DNA of 54,732 bases from NCBI GenBank assembly GCA_016931915.1, contig JAFGDU010000080.1, positions 1-54,732 of the forward strand. Direction: 5' to 3'. Made by a program: the position numbers and the translations under genes. Shown piece by piece: positions 17,448 through 26,565 of this stretch. Below the pieces are notes generated by a model. It was given only the letters and a program-made list of their open reading frames with translations, did no database searches and was not told the DNA's origin. Position 1 is the first letter of the stretch; every line of letters starts with the position of its first letter. Source of the stretch: Actinomycetota bacterium. GTDB taxonomy: Bacteria > Actinomycetota > Geothermincolia > Geothermincolales > RBG-13-55-18.

Positions 17448-19064
17448 ATGATCGGGGAGACCCTGGCGGACAGATTCCGTGTAACGGAGAAGCTGTACGG
17501 AGGCGAGTACCTCTCCACCTACCTCGCCCAGGACATGGCGATAGGTATCGAGGTGGAGGTAGACGTAGTGACGCTGCAGATGTCCGGATGCACCATCCCG
17601 GCGCAGCGCCTGGAGGAGATCCTCGATGCATCGATGCACGTGCGCGGCCGCCATATTACAACCGTGCACAGTTGGGGCGAGGAAAAAGAGGACGGGTTCT
17701 TCTACGTAGTGAGGGAGAGGCCCAACGGCGCCACCCTCGCCGAGATCCTCTCCGGCACGGGACAGCTGCCGGCACAGCAGGTGGCCGAGATAATGCGTGC
17801 GATGGTGGAGGTACTGGCGGAGGCATACGGGAGAGGGCTGTTTTACCTGGGATTAAATCCCAGCCAGATCCTACTGGACGGCAGGGGAGGTATCAAGCTC
17901 AACCGCGTCGGTTACGCGTGGATCCTGGAGGAGGTCGAGCCGGCGCTGGCGGCACGTGTATCGCCCTACCGGGCTCCTGAGACCGACGGCGGCAGGGAAG
18001 GATCGCGTACCTCGGATGTCTATTCCCTGGCCGCGATGGTGCGGGAGATGATGCCGCCCGCAGAGGTTTCGGACCGCCTCGCCTCGTTGCTGGAGATGGC
18101 CGCGGATCCGCTTACCAGGCACCGCCCTTCCTCGCCTCGCCTGCTGTTGGAGGAACTCGAGGGCGTGCAGCGCCAAGAGGACGGCGGTATGCCTCGCGAT
18201 GGCGACGAGGGGACGGGGCCGAAGGACTCCGCCAAGGCAAAAGGCCTCAGCTTCCTGCAGGGCGACCCCAGGCCTTCTTATCTTTCACTCACCCAAAAGC
18301 CGCGCAGGCGCATACTCCGTAACCTCCTTCTGGTACTGGCCGGCGGACTGGTCTTGTGGCTGGTTTTCGCCGCCGCCGCCGGTCTGCTGGGTGGAAAGGA
18401 AAACGGGGAGGAGCGGCCACCTGCGGCGCTCGAGGAGAGCATCACCCTGCCCGATCTGCAGGGCCTGACCGCCGAAGAGGCGGAGGAGACGCTCGATGGA
18501 TTGGGGCTGCGGTGCACCTGCCGTGAAGCGCCTTCGCGCCTTTGGTCGGCGGGCAGGGTGGCCGCCCAGGAACCCGCAGAGGGGTCTTCCCTGCAGCCGG
18601 GGGGCACGGTCATCCTGGTCATCAGCGAGGGAAGAGAGGAGGCAGCCGTCGGCGAGGCGGCAAGCGGCCAGGACTCAATCGCGCCGGATAACCCCGAGAC
18701 AACCGGCACGGAGGATCCCGCGACTGCTCCGGCGGCGGAGCCACCGGCGGCATCGCTGCAGGGATCGCAGGCGCATTCCTGCTCTCCACCCGCGAATCAG
18801 CCCCCCCGTGCCGTATCCGTGCTCTCCCCCTGCAGCGGTTCCGCACCGCTATACGTGTTCCTGGACGGGAGCGGATCGTACGACCCGGACGGCGATATCG
18901 TGCGCTACGTATGGCGTTGCGGCGACGGCACAGTTCTCGAGGGCGCGACCGCCCAGCATGTTTACGATCCCGTGGTGATCCCCGCACGATTCCAGGTCGT
19001 TCTAGAGGTATACGACTCGGGCGGCCTTAGCCATTCCTCCGCGCTGACACTGGAGGTATATTGA
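17448..19064 (+). CDS. Membrane pseudokinase with PASTA and PKD domains
   Basis: A 538-residue protein with a bacterial Ser/Thr kinase-like fold (about 1-240), a juxtamembrane linker, one membrane helix (about 290-314), one PASTA domain (about 331-393), a Pro/Ala-rich spacer and a PKD-like domain (about 453-538). The catalytic residues are missing: the VAIK lysine region reads VEVDVVTLQ, the HRD loop reads YLGLNPSQ (133-140), and the DFG position reads RVG (153-155). The structural APE (176-178) and SDVYSL (189-194) are kept. It is therefore probably a pseudokinase that senses or scaffolds envelope components through its outer PASTA and PKD domains. It is followed two bases later by the M23 gene. 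Confidence 0.85.
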   Translation: MIGETLADRFRVTEKLYGGEYLSTYLAQDMAIGIEVEVDVVTLQMSGCTIPAQRLEEILDASMHVRGRHITTVHSWGEEKEDGFFYVVRERPNGATLAEILSGTGQLPAQQVAEIMRAMVEVLAEAYGRGLFYLGLNPSQILLDGRGGIKLNRVGYAWILEEVEPALAARVSPYRAPETDGGREGSRTSDVYSLAAMVREMMPPAEVSDRLASLLEMAADPLTRHRPSSPRLLLEELEGVQRQEDGGMPRDGDEGTGPKDSAKAKGLSFLQGDPRPSYLSLTQKPRRRILRNLLLVLAGGLVLWLVFAAAAGLLGGKENGEERPPAALEESITLPDLQGLTAEEAEETLDGLGLRCTCREAPSRLWSAGRVAAQEPAEGSSLQPGGTVILVISEGREEAAVGEAASGQDSIAPDNPETTGTEDPATAPAAEPPAASLQGSQAHSCSPPANQPPRAVSVLSPCSGSAPLYVFLDGSGSYDPDGDIVRYVWRCGDGTVLEGATAQHVYDPVVIPARFQVVLEVYDSGGLSHSSALTLEVY

Positions 19065-19065
19065 T

Positions 19066-20958
19066 TTGGTTTCCACACGGAAGGAGAACCGCCCCGAGAG
19101 GCCGGCCCGCAAGGGAAGCCCGCATGGGTTTCACTCAACACATGACGGGCCAGGGGACCGGCGGGCTTCCCGAGGCCGTAATACAGGCGGCTTCGAGGGC
19201 GGCAAGGCACCCTTCATCAGCCGGGCATCAGCCCTGTTCCTCATCTTACCCCTCCTCACCCTCCTCATTATCTCCTTCCACCTGCTGGCTCCCCCGGCCG
19301 TAGCGGACGGGGGAGCGGCACCCTCCTTCAACTGGCCGGCAAGGGGCGCGATACTGCGCCCCTTCTCTCCTTCCACCGGGCCCTATGGCTCCGGCGGGCA
19401 TGCCGGCATAGACATAGCGCTGGCGCGCGGAAGCGAGGTTCGCGCCTCGGCTTCCGGCAGGGTCAGTTTCGCCGGTGGCACGCCCGTTGGCGCTTGCGTG
19501 AGCATCATGCATGAGGGTGGGTTCAAGACCACCTACGTCTCACTCGCGTCCCTTGCGGTGCGGCGGGGAGACGAGGTGCAGGCGGGAAGGATCGTGGGCT
19601 ACAGCGACGGTGCGAGGGACCGTTCGAGTTCCGTTCCCCACCTGCATTTCGGCATGTTCTTACGCGGAGTGGCCATCGATCCGCTGCCGCTGCTCACGGG
19701 CCGGCTTCTCGATCCCGGGGAATGTCTCTTCCTGGGCCCGTGGGAGGACCAGGAGGCCATCGAGACGTATTTCAGCTACCACGACGATGGGGGTTTCTTC
19801 GACTGGCTGGGCAGGGGTTTCAAGTGGGTGGGGAACGCCGTGGGCGGCGCGTTCAAGGCCGTATGGAACGCGGCCGGCAAGGCGGTGGGCGTTGCCTGGA
19901 AATGGGCCTGCAGCGCCGCTGAAGCGGTGGGAGGAGCATGCGCGGATTTATATCGCACCTGCATCGAGCCCTGGCTGGTGCCGATGTGCAGGGGAGTAGT
20001 CGAGGTGGCCAAGGCGGTCATCTCCAACCGCTACGTGCAAGCGGTCCTGGCCGGCCTTGCGGCGGCGGCGCTTATATGCCTGGCCGTGGCCGGCATCGCG
20101 CTCGCCCTCGGGCTCTCTCTGGTCACCGCTATAACGGCCGCGGTCGTGGGCAGCCTCGCGGCCATAGGGTACAGCATCTACTATGCCTTTGCCGCCGGCG
20201 ACTCCTTCTCCTTCACGGGCTGCTTTCTGGGTTCCTTGAGCGTGGGAGCGGCGGCGGCGGGTTTCTGTCTCCTGCTGTCATACCTCGCGCCGCTCATGGG
20301 CACGGGATGGGCGAATCTAGGGTGGCTGGGTGTGAGCAAGGCGTTTCTGGTTCACGGCTGCGCCGATTCCCTCGTCTACATCGGCTTCTGCCTGTGTACC
20401 GGCAGGGAGGTCTCCCCCCTGGGCGTCCTCGCGTCTTTTCTTATCGGGGGCATAACGGGGGGTTTGGGAAAGCTGGTGACCACGGGCTTCCTGGTCCAGG
20501 CACAGGCGCTGACGGCGGGTCTGTTGTCGTCGGGCGGCGTGCTGCTCACGGGAGGAGGCGCTTCCCTTTCGGCCTATGCCTGGGCGGCCACGATGCGTCT
20601 GGCCCACAAGGCTGCCTACGTTCTCCTCTGCGGCTGTACCGGTTTTCTCGGCGACGTGATCATCAGGGCGCTCAGCGGAGAGATGCCGTCCATAGCGGAG
20701 TCTCTGCTCTGCTTTGCCGGCGGTGCCCTGGTCGGAGTGGTCAACCTGGTGGGCGGGGGCGAGGGGATCATGGGCATTGTATCGCGCTTGACAGGGGGCC
20801 GCATCAGGATATCCAGCGACCTGGCACGGGCACTGCTTAGCAAGTCGTTTTCCAGGGGGTTTAAGGAGGGCTCATCCCGGCTGTTGCGCTGGCTTACGGG
20901 CAGGGAAAAAAGCGCAAGGGAGAGCCTGTGGGGATTCGAGACGGGAGGTGAGAGATGA
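19066..20958 (+). CDS. M23 peptidase-domain polytopic membrane protein
   Basis: A 630-residue protein. An unusual basic N-terminal region (1-50) precedes a hydrophobic signal/anchor (about 52-80, ending PPAVAD). An M23/LytM domain (about 90-210) follows with the zinc ligands H112, D116 and H194 and the second active-site His H192 (motifs HAGID and PHLHFG), so peptidoglycan endopeptidase activity is plausible. The remaining 400 residues contain many Gly/Ala-rich hydrophobic segments (from about 320 to 560), most unusual for an M23 enzyme. The start is TTG at 19066, with GGAGGT at 19052-19057; the pseudokinase stop ends at 19064. Coupling with a PASTA pseudokinase suggests a cell-wall control unit. 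Confidence 0.78.
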   Translation: MVSTRKENRPERPARKGSPHGFHSTHDGPGDRRASRGRNTGGFEGGKAPFISRASALFLILPLLTLLIISFHLLAPPAVADGGAAPSFNWPARGAILRPFSPSTGPYGSGGHAGIDIALARGSEVRASASGRVSFAGGTPVGACVSIMHEGGFKTTYVSLASLAVRRGDEVQAGRIVGYSDGARDRSSSVPHLHFGMFLRGVAIDPLPLLTGRLLDPGECLFLGPWEDQEAIETYFSYHDDGGFFDWLGRGFKWVGNAVGGAFKAVWNAAGKAVGVAWKWACSAAEAVGGACADLYRTCIEPWLVPMCRGVVEVAKAVISNRYVQAVLAGLAAAALICLAVAGIALALGLSLVTAITAAVVGSLAAIGYSIYYAFAAGDSFSFTGCFLGSLSVGAAAAGFCLLLSYLAPLMGTGWANLGWLGVSKAFLVHGCADSLVYIGFCLCTGREVSPLGVLASFLIGGITGGLGKLVTTGFLVQAQALTAGLLSSGGVLLTGGGASLSAYAWAATMRLAHKAAYVLLCGCTGFLGDVIIRALSGEMPSIAESLLCFAGGALVGVVNLVGGGEGIMGIVSRLTGGRIRISSDLARALLSKSFSRGFKEGSSRLLRWLTGREKSARESLWGFETGGER

Positions 20959-20959
20959 G

Positions 20960-21250
20960 ATGAAGGAGACCATGCCCACGTGGCCCCAGACCGCGCTCAT
21001 AGTCGCCTTCGGCATGGCGGCCATCGTAATCGGCTATTATCTTTCCCGCATGCGCGGGAACTGGGGGACCTCGGCCTGGTTGCTCCTGGCCTTTTTTATC
21101 GTTTCCGGCGCGGGCTTTGCGGTGACGGTCCTGGTTTTCTACCTGCGTCCCCAGTACGGCGCCAGGGCGTTTCCGTTCCTGCTTGTGCTGCTGCTGGGTC
21201 ATGTCGCGGTGGTCGCGGTGCTGTGGAGGATCGGGGCCTTCGGCCGTTGA
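20960..21250 (+). CDS. Three-pass small membrane protein (hypothetical)
   Basis: A 96-residue protein with three predicted membrane helices (TALIVAFGMAAIVIGYYL; WLLLAFFIVSGAGFAVTVL; FPFLLVLLLGHVAVVAVLW). The ATG at 20960 is chosen since GGGAGGT lies about ten bases upstream; a GTG at 20948 overlaps the M23 gene end and would add four residues. It starts one base after the M23 stop, so the three genes 17448-21250 form a tight operon. No family recognised. Confidence 0.65.
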   Translation: MKETMPTWPQTALIVAFGMAAIVIGYYLSRMRGNWGTSAWLLLAFFIVSGAGFAVTVLVFYLRPQYGARAFPFLLVLLLGHVAVVAVLWRIGAFGR

Positions 21251-21253
21251 GCG

Positions 21254-21760
21254 CTAGAGGGCCTGGCGCCAGGAGGAGCGAGAGGGATCCTCCAGGTGCT
21301 GCTCGCTGCGGGACCGGGGGGAGATATGCGGTACGATGAGCGCCAGTCCCCAGAAGACCACGAGACATGCGCAGAAGATGGTGAAGGCGACCAGGCACCA
21401 GGTCTCTCCACTCACCAGCGTGGCCACCCCCCAAATGGCGGCGAGGACGGTAAGCACCGCGATGACGCGACTCCTCCTCACCGCCGCGCTGCTCCTGCGG
21501 TAGGGTCGTGCGGGGACCGGGCGGAGCCGGCCTTCCCGGCCGGCTCCCGCCGCTTCCGAGTATCCTTCCGGCCTCCTGCCGCTGGACTGTGCACTCTCCC
21601 TGCCGTTGCCATAGTCGATGGAATTGGCCATCTCCTGCATGCTGCGCTGGAAGCTCTGCGTGGAGGCGAGGGGTGAATCTTCAAGTTTCCCCCGGATAAT
21701 GGGGGGGACGATAGCCAGCATGGCTATGAAACCGAGCAGGAGCAGGGCCAGTATCTCCAA
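21254..21760 (-). CDS. Membrane protein with N-terminal and C-terminal helices (hypothetical)
   Basis: A 168-residue protein with an N-terminal helix (MEILALLLLGFIAMLAIVPP), a polar Arg/Ser/Gly-rich middle part and two closely spaced helices near residues 98-145. No family is recognised. It is convergent with the small membrane gene, three bases apart, which suggests the two strands' operons end here. The middle part is likely disordered and cytoplasmic. Confidence 0.6.
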   Translation of the reverse strand: MEILALLLLGFIAMLAIVPPIIRGKLEDSPLASTQSFQRSMQEMANSIDYGNGRESAQSSGRRPEGYSEAAGAGREGRLRPVPARPYRRSSAAVRRSRVIAVLTVLAAIWGVATLVSGETWCLVAFTIFCACLVVFWGLALIVPHISPRSRSEQHLEDPSRSSWRQAL

Positions 21761-21849
21761 GCCGATCCCCCCTGCATTCCAGATCCTCGCTGTGCCGCTG
21801 CGGGACCAGAAACACTACATATAGGCAATATCTCGATTTCCCGACTCTA

Positions 21850-21951
21850 TATAATGTATTTCCACCACCCCGGGGTTTTTCCTTTGTCTGGTTCGAAAAA
21901 TTCGGGATGGTCTTATGCGTACGAGGAGATGCCGCCGGCGGCCGCTATAAT
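21850..21951 (+). promoter_or_regulatory. Two -10 boxes before xseA, one giving a near-leaderless start
   Basis: TATAAT occurs at 21850-21855 and at 21946-21951. The second is only nine bases before the ATG at 21961, so a transcript from it would start at or just before the start codon. Neither box has a good -35 element. The interval also holds a small CCCCGGGG palindrome followed by T residues (about 21871-21883). Confidence 0.5.
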
Positions 21952-21960
21952 GGCATTATC

Positions 21961-23379
21961 ATGAGCGTCATGGATGAAGAGAGGATATTCACGGTCGGGG
22001 AGGTCAACCGGCTGGCTGACAACCTCCTGCAGGGACTGGTGGTCTGGGTCGAGGGGGAGGTATCGAACCTTCGCCCCTACCCCAACTATACCTTCTTCAG
22101 CCTCTCGGACGAGGACGCCTCCCTGTCCTGTATCGCGTTCCGCGATGCCATGCGCAGCATGGGGTTCGAGCTGCGCGAGGGCATGAGCGTCCTTGCCAAA
22201 GGACGCTTGGGCATCTACGTGCGCAGAGGACAGTTCCGCCTCAACGTCTTTGAGGCCCAGGAGTCGGGCGAGGGCAAGCTGCGCCGCGAGTTCATGTTGC
22301 TCATGCGCAAGCTGTCCAAAGAGGGGCTCTTCGAGGAGGCTATCAAGAAACCCCTGCCCGACTACCCCGAGACGGTGGGCCTGATCACCTCACTGGAGGG
22401 AGCGGCCGTGCGCGACGTGGTCACCAACCTCACGCGGCGTTACGCGTGTTCGCGCCTGGTGATAAGGGGGGTAAGGGTGCAGGGGGAGGAGGCGGTCGGC
22501 GATATCGTAGCGGCCATCGCGCTTTTCAACCGCGCTTTTCCCGTGGACGTGCTCATCCTGGCGCGGGGCGGAGGCTCCCTCGAGGACCTGCAGCCCTTCA
22601 ACAGCGAGGAGGTCGTGCGGGCCATAAGGTCCTCCGACATACCGGTGGCGACCGGCGTGGGGCACGAGCCGGACATGACCCTCTCCGACCTGGCCGCAGA
22701 TTTCCGCGCCAGCACCCCTACCGGGGCGGCGGAGGCCGTGGTGCCCTGCGCGCCGGAGGTGCTCACACTGCTGCGGGAGCGCGAGGTGTCGCTGGCGGCG
22801 GGGCTGCGGCGGCGCCTGCACCGCCTGGAGAGGGACCTCGGTTCGCTGGCGGCACGACGCTCTTTATCCGACCCCGCCTTTGTCCTCAACCAGGCCGTGC
22901 AGGGCCTGGCGGACGGGGAGGCGAGGCTGCTTTCCGGTGTGCGCGTTTCCCTGGAGAGGATGGAGCGCGGCGTGGATGCGGCTGCCACTTCCCTGGCGCG
23001 GTACCCGCGCGAATACCGGCAACTGCCGGATAAGATAGAGACGGCTGCACGCAAGCTGGGTTCGACCGCCGCGTCCTGGCTGAGATGGAGGGTGCGGGAG
23101 CCGGAGCTGAGGGAGAGAGACTTGCGGTCTGCGGTGGGAGCGGCGCTCGCCCGCGAGGAAGGGCGGGTGCAACTGGCGTCCTCGCGCCTCGAGGCGCTGA
23201 GCCCCCTGGCGGTGCTCGCCAGGGGATATGCAATAACCACCAGGGCGGGGGAGACGAAGCCGCTGACGGACAGCGCCGCGGTGGGCAAGGGCGAGGCGGT
23301 GGAGGTGCGCCTGCACCGCGGAAGGCTACACTGCGAAGTCAAAGATACCGAGAAAGAAGGGAACGGGGGAGGAGTGTGA
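21961..23379 (+). CDS. xseA: Exodeoxyribonuclease VII large subunit
   Basis: A 472-residue XseA, the catalytic subunit of the single-strand exonuclease that degrades DNA to oligonucleotides in repair. The N-terminal OB-fold (FTVGEVNRLADNLL, VVWVEGEVSNLRPYP, YFSLSDE-like FFSLSDE) and the C-terminal nuclease region with LARGGGSLEDLQPFN and GVGHEPDMTLSDLAADFRA are clear, followed by the coiled-coil. The ATG at 21961 fits the family N-terminus; an upstream ATG at 21907 would add 18 residues unlike the family and would lie across a TATAAT box. XseB follows after 16 bases. Confidence 0.95.
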   Translation: MSVMDEERIFTVGEVNRLADNLLQGLVVWVEGEVSNLRPYPNYTFFSLSDEDASLSCIAFRDAMRSMGFELREGMSVLAKGRLGIYVRRGQFRLNVFEAQESGEGKLRREFMLLMRKLSKEGLFEEAIKKPLPDYPETVGLITSLEGAAVRDVVTNLTRRYACSRLVIRGVRVQGEEAVGDIVAAIALFNRAFPVDVLILARGGGSLEDLQPFNSEEVVRAIRSSDIPVATGVGHEPDMTLSDLAADFRASTPTGAAEAVVPCAPEVLTLLREREVSLAAGLRRRLHRLERDLGSLAARRSLSDPAFVLNQAVQGLADGEARLLSGVRVSLERMERGVDAAATSLARYPREYRQLPDKIETAARKLGSTAASWLRWRVREPELRERDLRSAVGAALAREEGRVQLASSRLEALSPLAVLARGYAITTRAGETKPLTDSAAVGKGEAVEVRLHRGRLHCEVKDTEKEGNGGGV

Positions 23380-23395
23380 GGTAGAGGGGGGTGAT

Positions 23396-23644
23396 ATGGT
23401 GAGCGAGATGACCTTCAAGGGGATGATGCAGCGGCTGGACGAGATAACGTCCAGCCTGGAGAAGGAGGACCTCGAGCTCGAGGAGGGACTGCGCCTCTTC
23501 GAGGAGGGGGTCGGTCTGATAAGGGAGGCGAAACAGCGCCTGACGACGGCCAGCTCGAAGGTGGAGAAACTCATCGGCTCCATGGAGGAAGGGCTGGAGA
23601 CCGAGGAGTTCGAGCTCGAGATAGCCGGCGAGGAAGGCGATTGA
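23396..23644 (+). CDS. xseB: Exodeoxyribonuclease VII small subunit
   Basis: An 82-residue XseB. The family signature is complete: FKGMMQRLDEITSSLEKEDL then LEEGLRLFEEGVGLI, forming a helical hairpin that binds the XseA coiled-coil, and an acidic tail. It is co-transcribed with xseA. The GGGGGTGAT run supports the ATG at 23396; a second ATG four codons on is possible. Confidence 0.95.
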   Translation: MVSEMTFKGMMQRLDEITSSLEKEDLELEEGLRLFEEGVGLIREAKQRLTTASSKVEKLIGSMEEGLETEEFELEIAGEEGD

Positions 23645-23698
23645 TGCGGACGGTGGCGTGCGGTTTTAATGCCATGCTTTTATGCGCTGTATATCCCG

Positions 23699-23704
23699 TA
23701 TAAT
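23699..23704 (+). promoter_or_regulatory. -10 box of first LCP gene
   Basis: TATAAT 46 bases before the ATG at 23750. The -35 site at the standard distance is weak (GCTTTT). The box makes separate transcription from xseAB likely. Confidence 0.5.
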
Positions 23705-23749
23705 ACGCAGCGTGGAACCGGATGAGAGGCACGGGCATCAGAACGGGAC

Positions 23750-25084
23750 ATGAAACAACGGGAGATGGTCGGGATAGATAAACGCAGGAAACGCAGGAAG
23801 CTGGAGACGATCGTCAAGACCACCCTGGTCATATTTCTCCTGGGCGGACTGGTGGCGGGTATCATGAGTTTCGATGCCCTCAAGACATGGGCGGCCAAGC
23901 ACTACGTCCGCTTCAAGATAGATCCTATACCCGATTCCGACCCGGTTTACGAGAAGCTGAGCGAATGGATCGATCCCTCCCAACCCTATAACGTGCTCCT
24001 GGTGGGCATCGATAGGGGCAGCGTGGAGGACGACGACGCCACCCGCTCCGACGTGATCATCCTCGCCTCGGTAGACGTCATGGAGAAGAAGGCGGTGCTG
24101 GTCTCCTTCCCCCGCGACACCAGGGTCGATATCCCCGGCCACGGGACCCAGAAGATCAACTCGGCTCGCGCATACAGCGGTATGGAGGGAGTCATCGAGG
24201 TGGTGAAGGACATCTCGGGCATGGAGATACACGATTACGCCGAGGTGGACTTCGCGGCCTTCGAGAGGATCGTGGACGCCATCGGGGGGGTCACCCTCCA
24301 CCTCGACTACCCCATCCTCGACCCCAAGATAGGTGCCTTGCCAGCGGGGGACGTCTTTCTCAACGGCGAGGACGCCCTCGTCCTGGTCAGGAGCCGCGAC
24401 CTCCCCCGCGGCGACCTTGACCGCATCGACAACCAGAAAAAATTCTTGAAAGCGGTGATGAAGAAGGCGGTAGAGGTCAGGGACCTGCAGGCCCTCCTTG
24501 CCATCCTCGACGCCGCCGTTAAGCACATGGAGACCACCATCGAGCCGGACATGCTCTTCACCCTGGCCGAGGCACTGGGAGACATGCAGGTGGATGCGGT
24601 AGAGTTCGCGACCCTGCCCGGCGAGGATATCGAGCCCGCTACGCCCGAAGAACCCTGGTACTTCGTCATGGACGAGGATGCCGCGGCGGAGCTCTTCCGC
24701 AACGTCAAACTCTATACCAGTGCCCTGTCTCCCGAGCAGCAGGCGGCGGAAAGCGCGTGGCGTGAGCAGGAGGAGACCGCGGAGGTCGACCGCTCCGGCG
24801 TGAGCCTGGCGATCCTCAATGGCGCGGGCTGGCAGGGCCTGGCCGCCGGCGTGGCCGAGATCATGCAGGCCAGGGGATACGCCGACGTGACCACGGGCAA
24901 CACCGCTAACCCCTACGAGCTGACCACCATATACTACGCCCCCGGCCGCGAGACGGAGGCCGGCATGGTCGCCCGCGACCTGGATGCGGAGGCCGAGTTC
25001 GTCCTCAGCGAGGATGCCGACGTGGCCTCCGGGCACGATGCGGACATCGTCCTCGTTCTCGGCGAGGATTACACCGGCACCTGA
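23750..25084 (+). CDS. LytR-CpsA-Psr (LCP) family protein
   Basis: A 444-residue LCP protein that attaches glycopolymers to the cell wall from undecaprenyl-phosphate-linked donors. A basic cytoplasmic start (RRKRRK) is followed by a membrane helix (about 23-42). The LCP domain (about 75-240) shows NVLLVGIDRGS, TRSDVIILASVD, SFPRDTRVDIPGHG and KINSARAYSGMEGVIEVV; conserved Arg and Asp residues bind the pyrophosphate. A LytR_C domain (from about 345, VSLAILNGAGWQGLAAGVA) ends the protein. A second ATG at codon 6 is also possible. It is a tandem paralogue of the next gene. Confidence 0.92.
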   Translation: MKQREMVGIDKRRKRRKLETIVKTTLVIFLLGGLVAGIMSFDALKTWAAKHYVRFKIDPIPDSDPVYEKLSEWIDPSQPYNVLLVGIDRGSVEDDDATRSDVIILASVDVMEKKAVLVSFPRDTRVDIPGHGTQKINSARAYSGMEGVIEVVKDISGMEIHDYAEVDFAAFERIVDAIGGVTLHLDYPILDPKIGALPAGDVFLNGEDALVLVRSRDLPRGDLDRIDNQKKFLKAVMKKAVEVRDLQALLAILDAAVKHMETTIEPDMLFTLAEALGDMQVDAVEFATLPGEDIEPATPEEPWYFVMDEDAAAELFRNVKLYTSALSPEQQAAESAWREQEETAEVDRSGVSLAILNGAGWQGLAAGVAEIMQARGYADVTTGNTANPYELTTIYYAPGRETEAGMVARDLDAEAEFVLSEDADVASGHDADIVLVLGEDYTGT

Positions 25085-25125
25085 GCCGACCCGCGGCTAC
25101 CTACCCCATAGGCACACCTTTCTCA

Positions 25126-25131
25126 TATAAT
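25126..25131 (+). promoter_or_regulatory. -10 box of second LCP gene
   Basis: TATAAT in TCATATAATATTCC, 87 bases before the ATG at 25219, in the 134-base gap between the two LCP genes. No convincing -35 element is seen. Confidence 0.45.
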
Positions 25132-25218
25132 ATTCCTGGATTCCTGAGCGAAGGAATGGAGAAAGGGATACTCGCTTCCACCGGAACAGAGTAAGTTCGA
25201 AACCCGTCAAATCGACAG

Positions 25219-26565
25219 ATGAAAAGACAGGAAAGACTGAAGATCAGAAAGCGCAGGAGGAGGCAGACCATCCTCAAGGTGGTCCTGGCTCTGCTGCTCA
25301 TAGGCGGCCTGGTGGTCGGCATCATGAACTTCGATTCCGTCAAGACCTGGGCCAGCAAGCACTATTTCCGCTACCGCTGGCAGGATACGAAGTTCAACCC
25401 GGAGCAGGAAGAGGAGATCGCGGAGGTCACCGACCCATGGGAGGGCGTGACCTTAAACGTGCTCTTCATCGGCATAGACCGGGGCAGCGTGGCGGGAGAG
25501 GAGGGCTATACGCGCTCCGACGTGATGATCCTGGCCTCGGTGAACGTGGAGGAGAAGAAAGCGGTGCTCGTATCCTTCCCACGCGACACCAGGGTGACCA
25601 TACCGGGATACGGCACGGAGAAGATCAACGCCGCCCATTCCTACAACGGCCCGGCGGGAGCCATCGAGGCGGTGGAGGAGATCTCAGGCATGGAGATCAA
25701 CGACTACGCCGAGGTGGACTTCGAGGCTTTCAAGAATATAGTTGACGCCATCGGGGGCGTCACCCTCTATCTCGATTACGCCATCCTCGACCCCAAGATA
25801 GGGGCCCTGCCCAAGGGGGACGTATTCCTCAACGGCGAGGACGCCCTCATCCTGGTCCGGAGCCGCGACCTCCCCCGCGGGGACCTGGACCGCATCGACA
25901 ACCAGAAGAAATTTCTCAAGGCGGTGATGAAGAAGGCGGTGGAGGTCAGGGACCTGCAGGCCCTGCTCAAGATACTCGATACCACGGTCAAATATCTCGA
26001 TACCAGCCTGGACCCGGATACGATCTTCGCCCTGGCCGAGGCGCTGCAGGGCATGGAGGTGGATGACGTGGAGTTCATCACCCTGCCTGGCGAAGACGTG
26101 GAACCCGCAGCGGGTCAGCCATGGTACTACATACCCGACGAGGAAGCAGCGGCGGCCCTCTTCTATAACATCGAGAACTACTGCAGCATCCTCACCCCTG
26201 AGGAGCAGGCGGCGGAGGAGGCAAAGGAGCAGCAGCAGGAGAAGCTGTCCGAGACGGACATGGAGGTTGCGCGCTCCAGCGTGAACCTGGCGGTGCTCAA
26301 CGGCGTGCGCTGGGAGGGCATGGCATCCCAGGTCGCCGAGATCATGGAGGGGAAGGGCTACCAGAACGTATCTATAGGGAATACCGTCAACCCCTATGAG
26401 GAGACCACGATATATTACGCTCCCGGCCACGAGGCGGAGGCCCGCAGGGTGGCGAAGGACCTAAACGCAAACGCCGACTATATCGTCGAAGAGGATGAGG
26501 ATGTGGCCATCACCTACGATGCCGCCGTCGTCCTGGTCATCGGTAAGGACTACGTCAACGAGTAA
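25219..26565 (+). CDS. LytR-CpsA-Psr (LCP) family protein, tandem paralogue
   Basis: A 448-residue LCP protein with the same layout as its neighbour: basic start, membrane helix (about 18-38), LCP domain (NVLFIGIDRGS, TRSDVMILASVN, SFPRDTRVTIPGYG, KINAAHSYNGPAG) and a LytR_C domain (VNLAVLNGVRWEGMASQVA). Long stretches in the middle are nearly identical between the two copies at both protein and DNA level, so they arose by tandem duplication and may still exchange sequence. No clear ribosome site precedes the ATG. The stop codon is abutted directly by a palindromic repeat. Confidence 0.92.
   Translation: MKRQERLKIRKRRRRQTILKVVLALLLIGGLVVGIMNFDSVKTWASKHYFRYRWQDTKFNPEQEEEIAEVTDPWEGVTLNVLFIGIDRGSVAGEEGYTRSDVMILASVNVEEKKAVLVSFPRDTRVTIPGYGTEKINAAHSYNGPAGAIEAVEEISGMEINDYAEVDFEAFKNIVDAIGGVTLYLDYAILDPKIGALPKGDVFLNGEDALILVRSRDLPRGDLDRIDNQKKFLKAVMKKAVEVRDLQALLKILDTTVKYLDTSLDPDTIFALAEALQGMEVDDVEFITLPGEDVEPAAGQPWYYIPDEEAAAALFYNIENYCSILTPEEQAAEEAKEQQQEKLSETDMEVARSSVNLAVLNGVRWEGMASQVAEIMEGKGYQNVSIGNTVNPYEETTIYYAPGHEAEARRVAKDLNANADYIVEEDEDVAITYDAAVVLVIGKDYVNE

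Noticed and set aside
17448..19064. Active PknB-type Ser/Thr kinase
   Set aside because: Catalytic Lys, HRD Asp and DFG Asp are all replaced.
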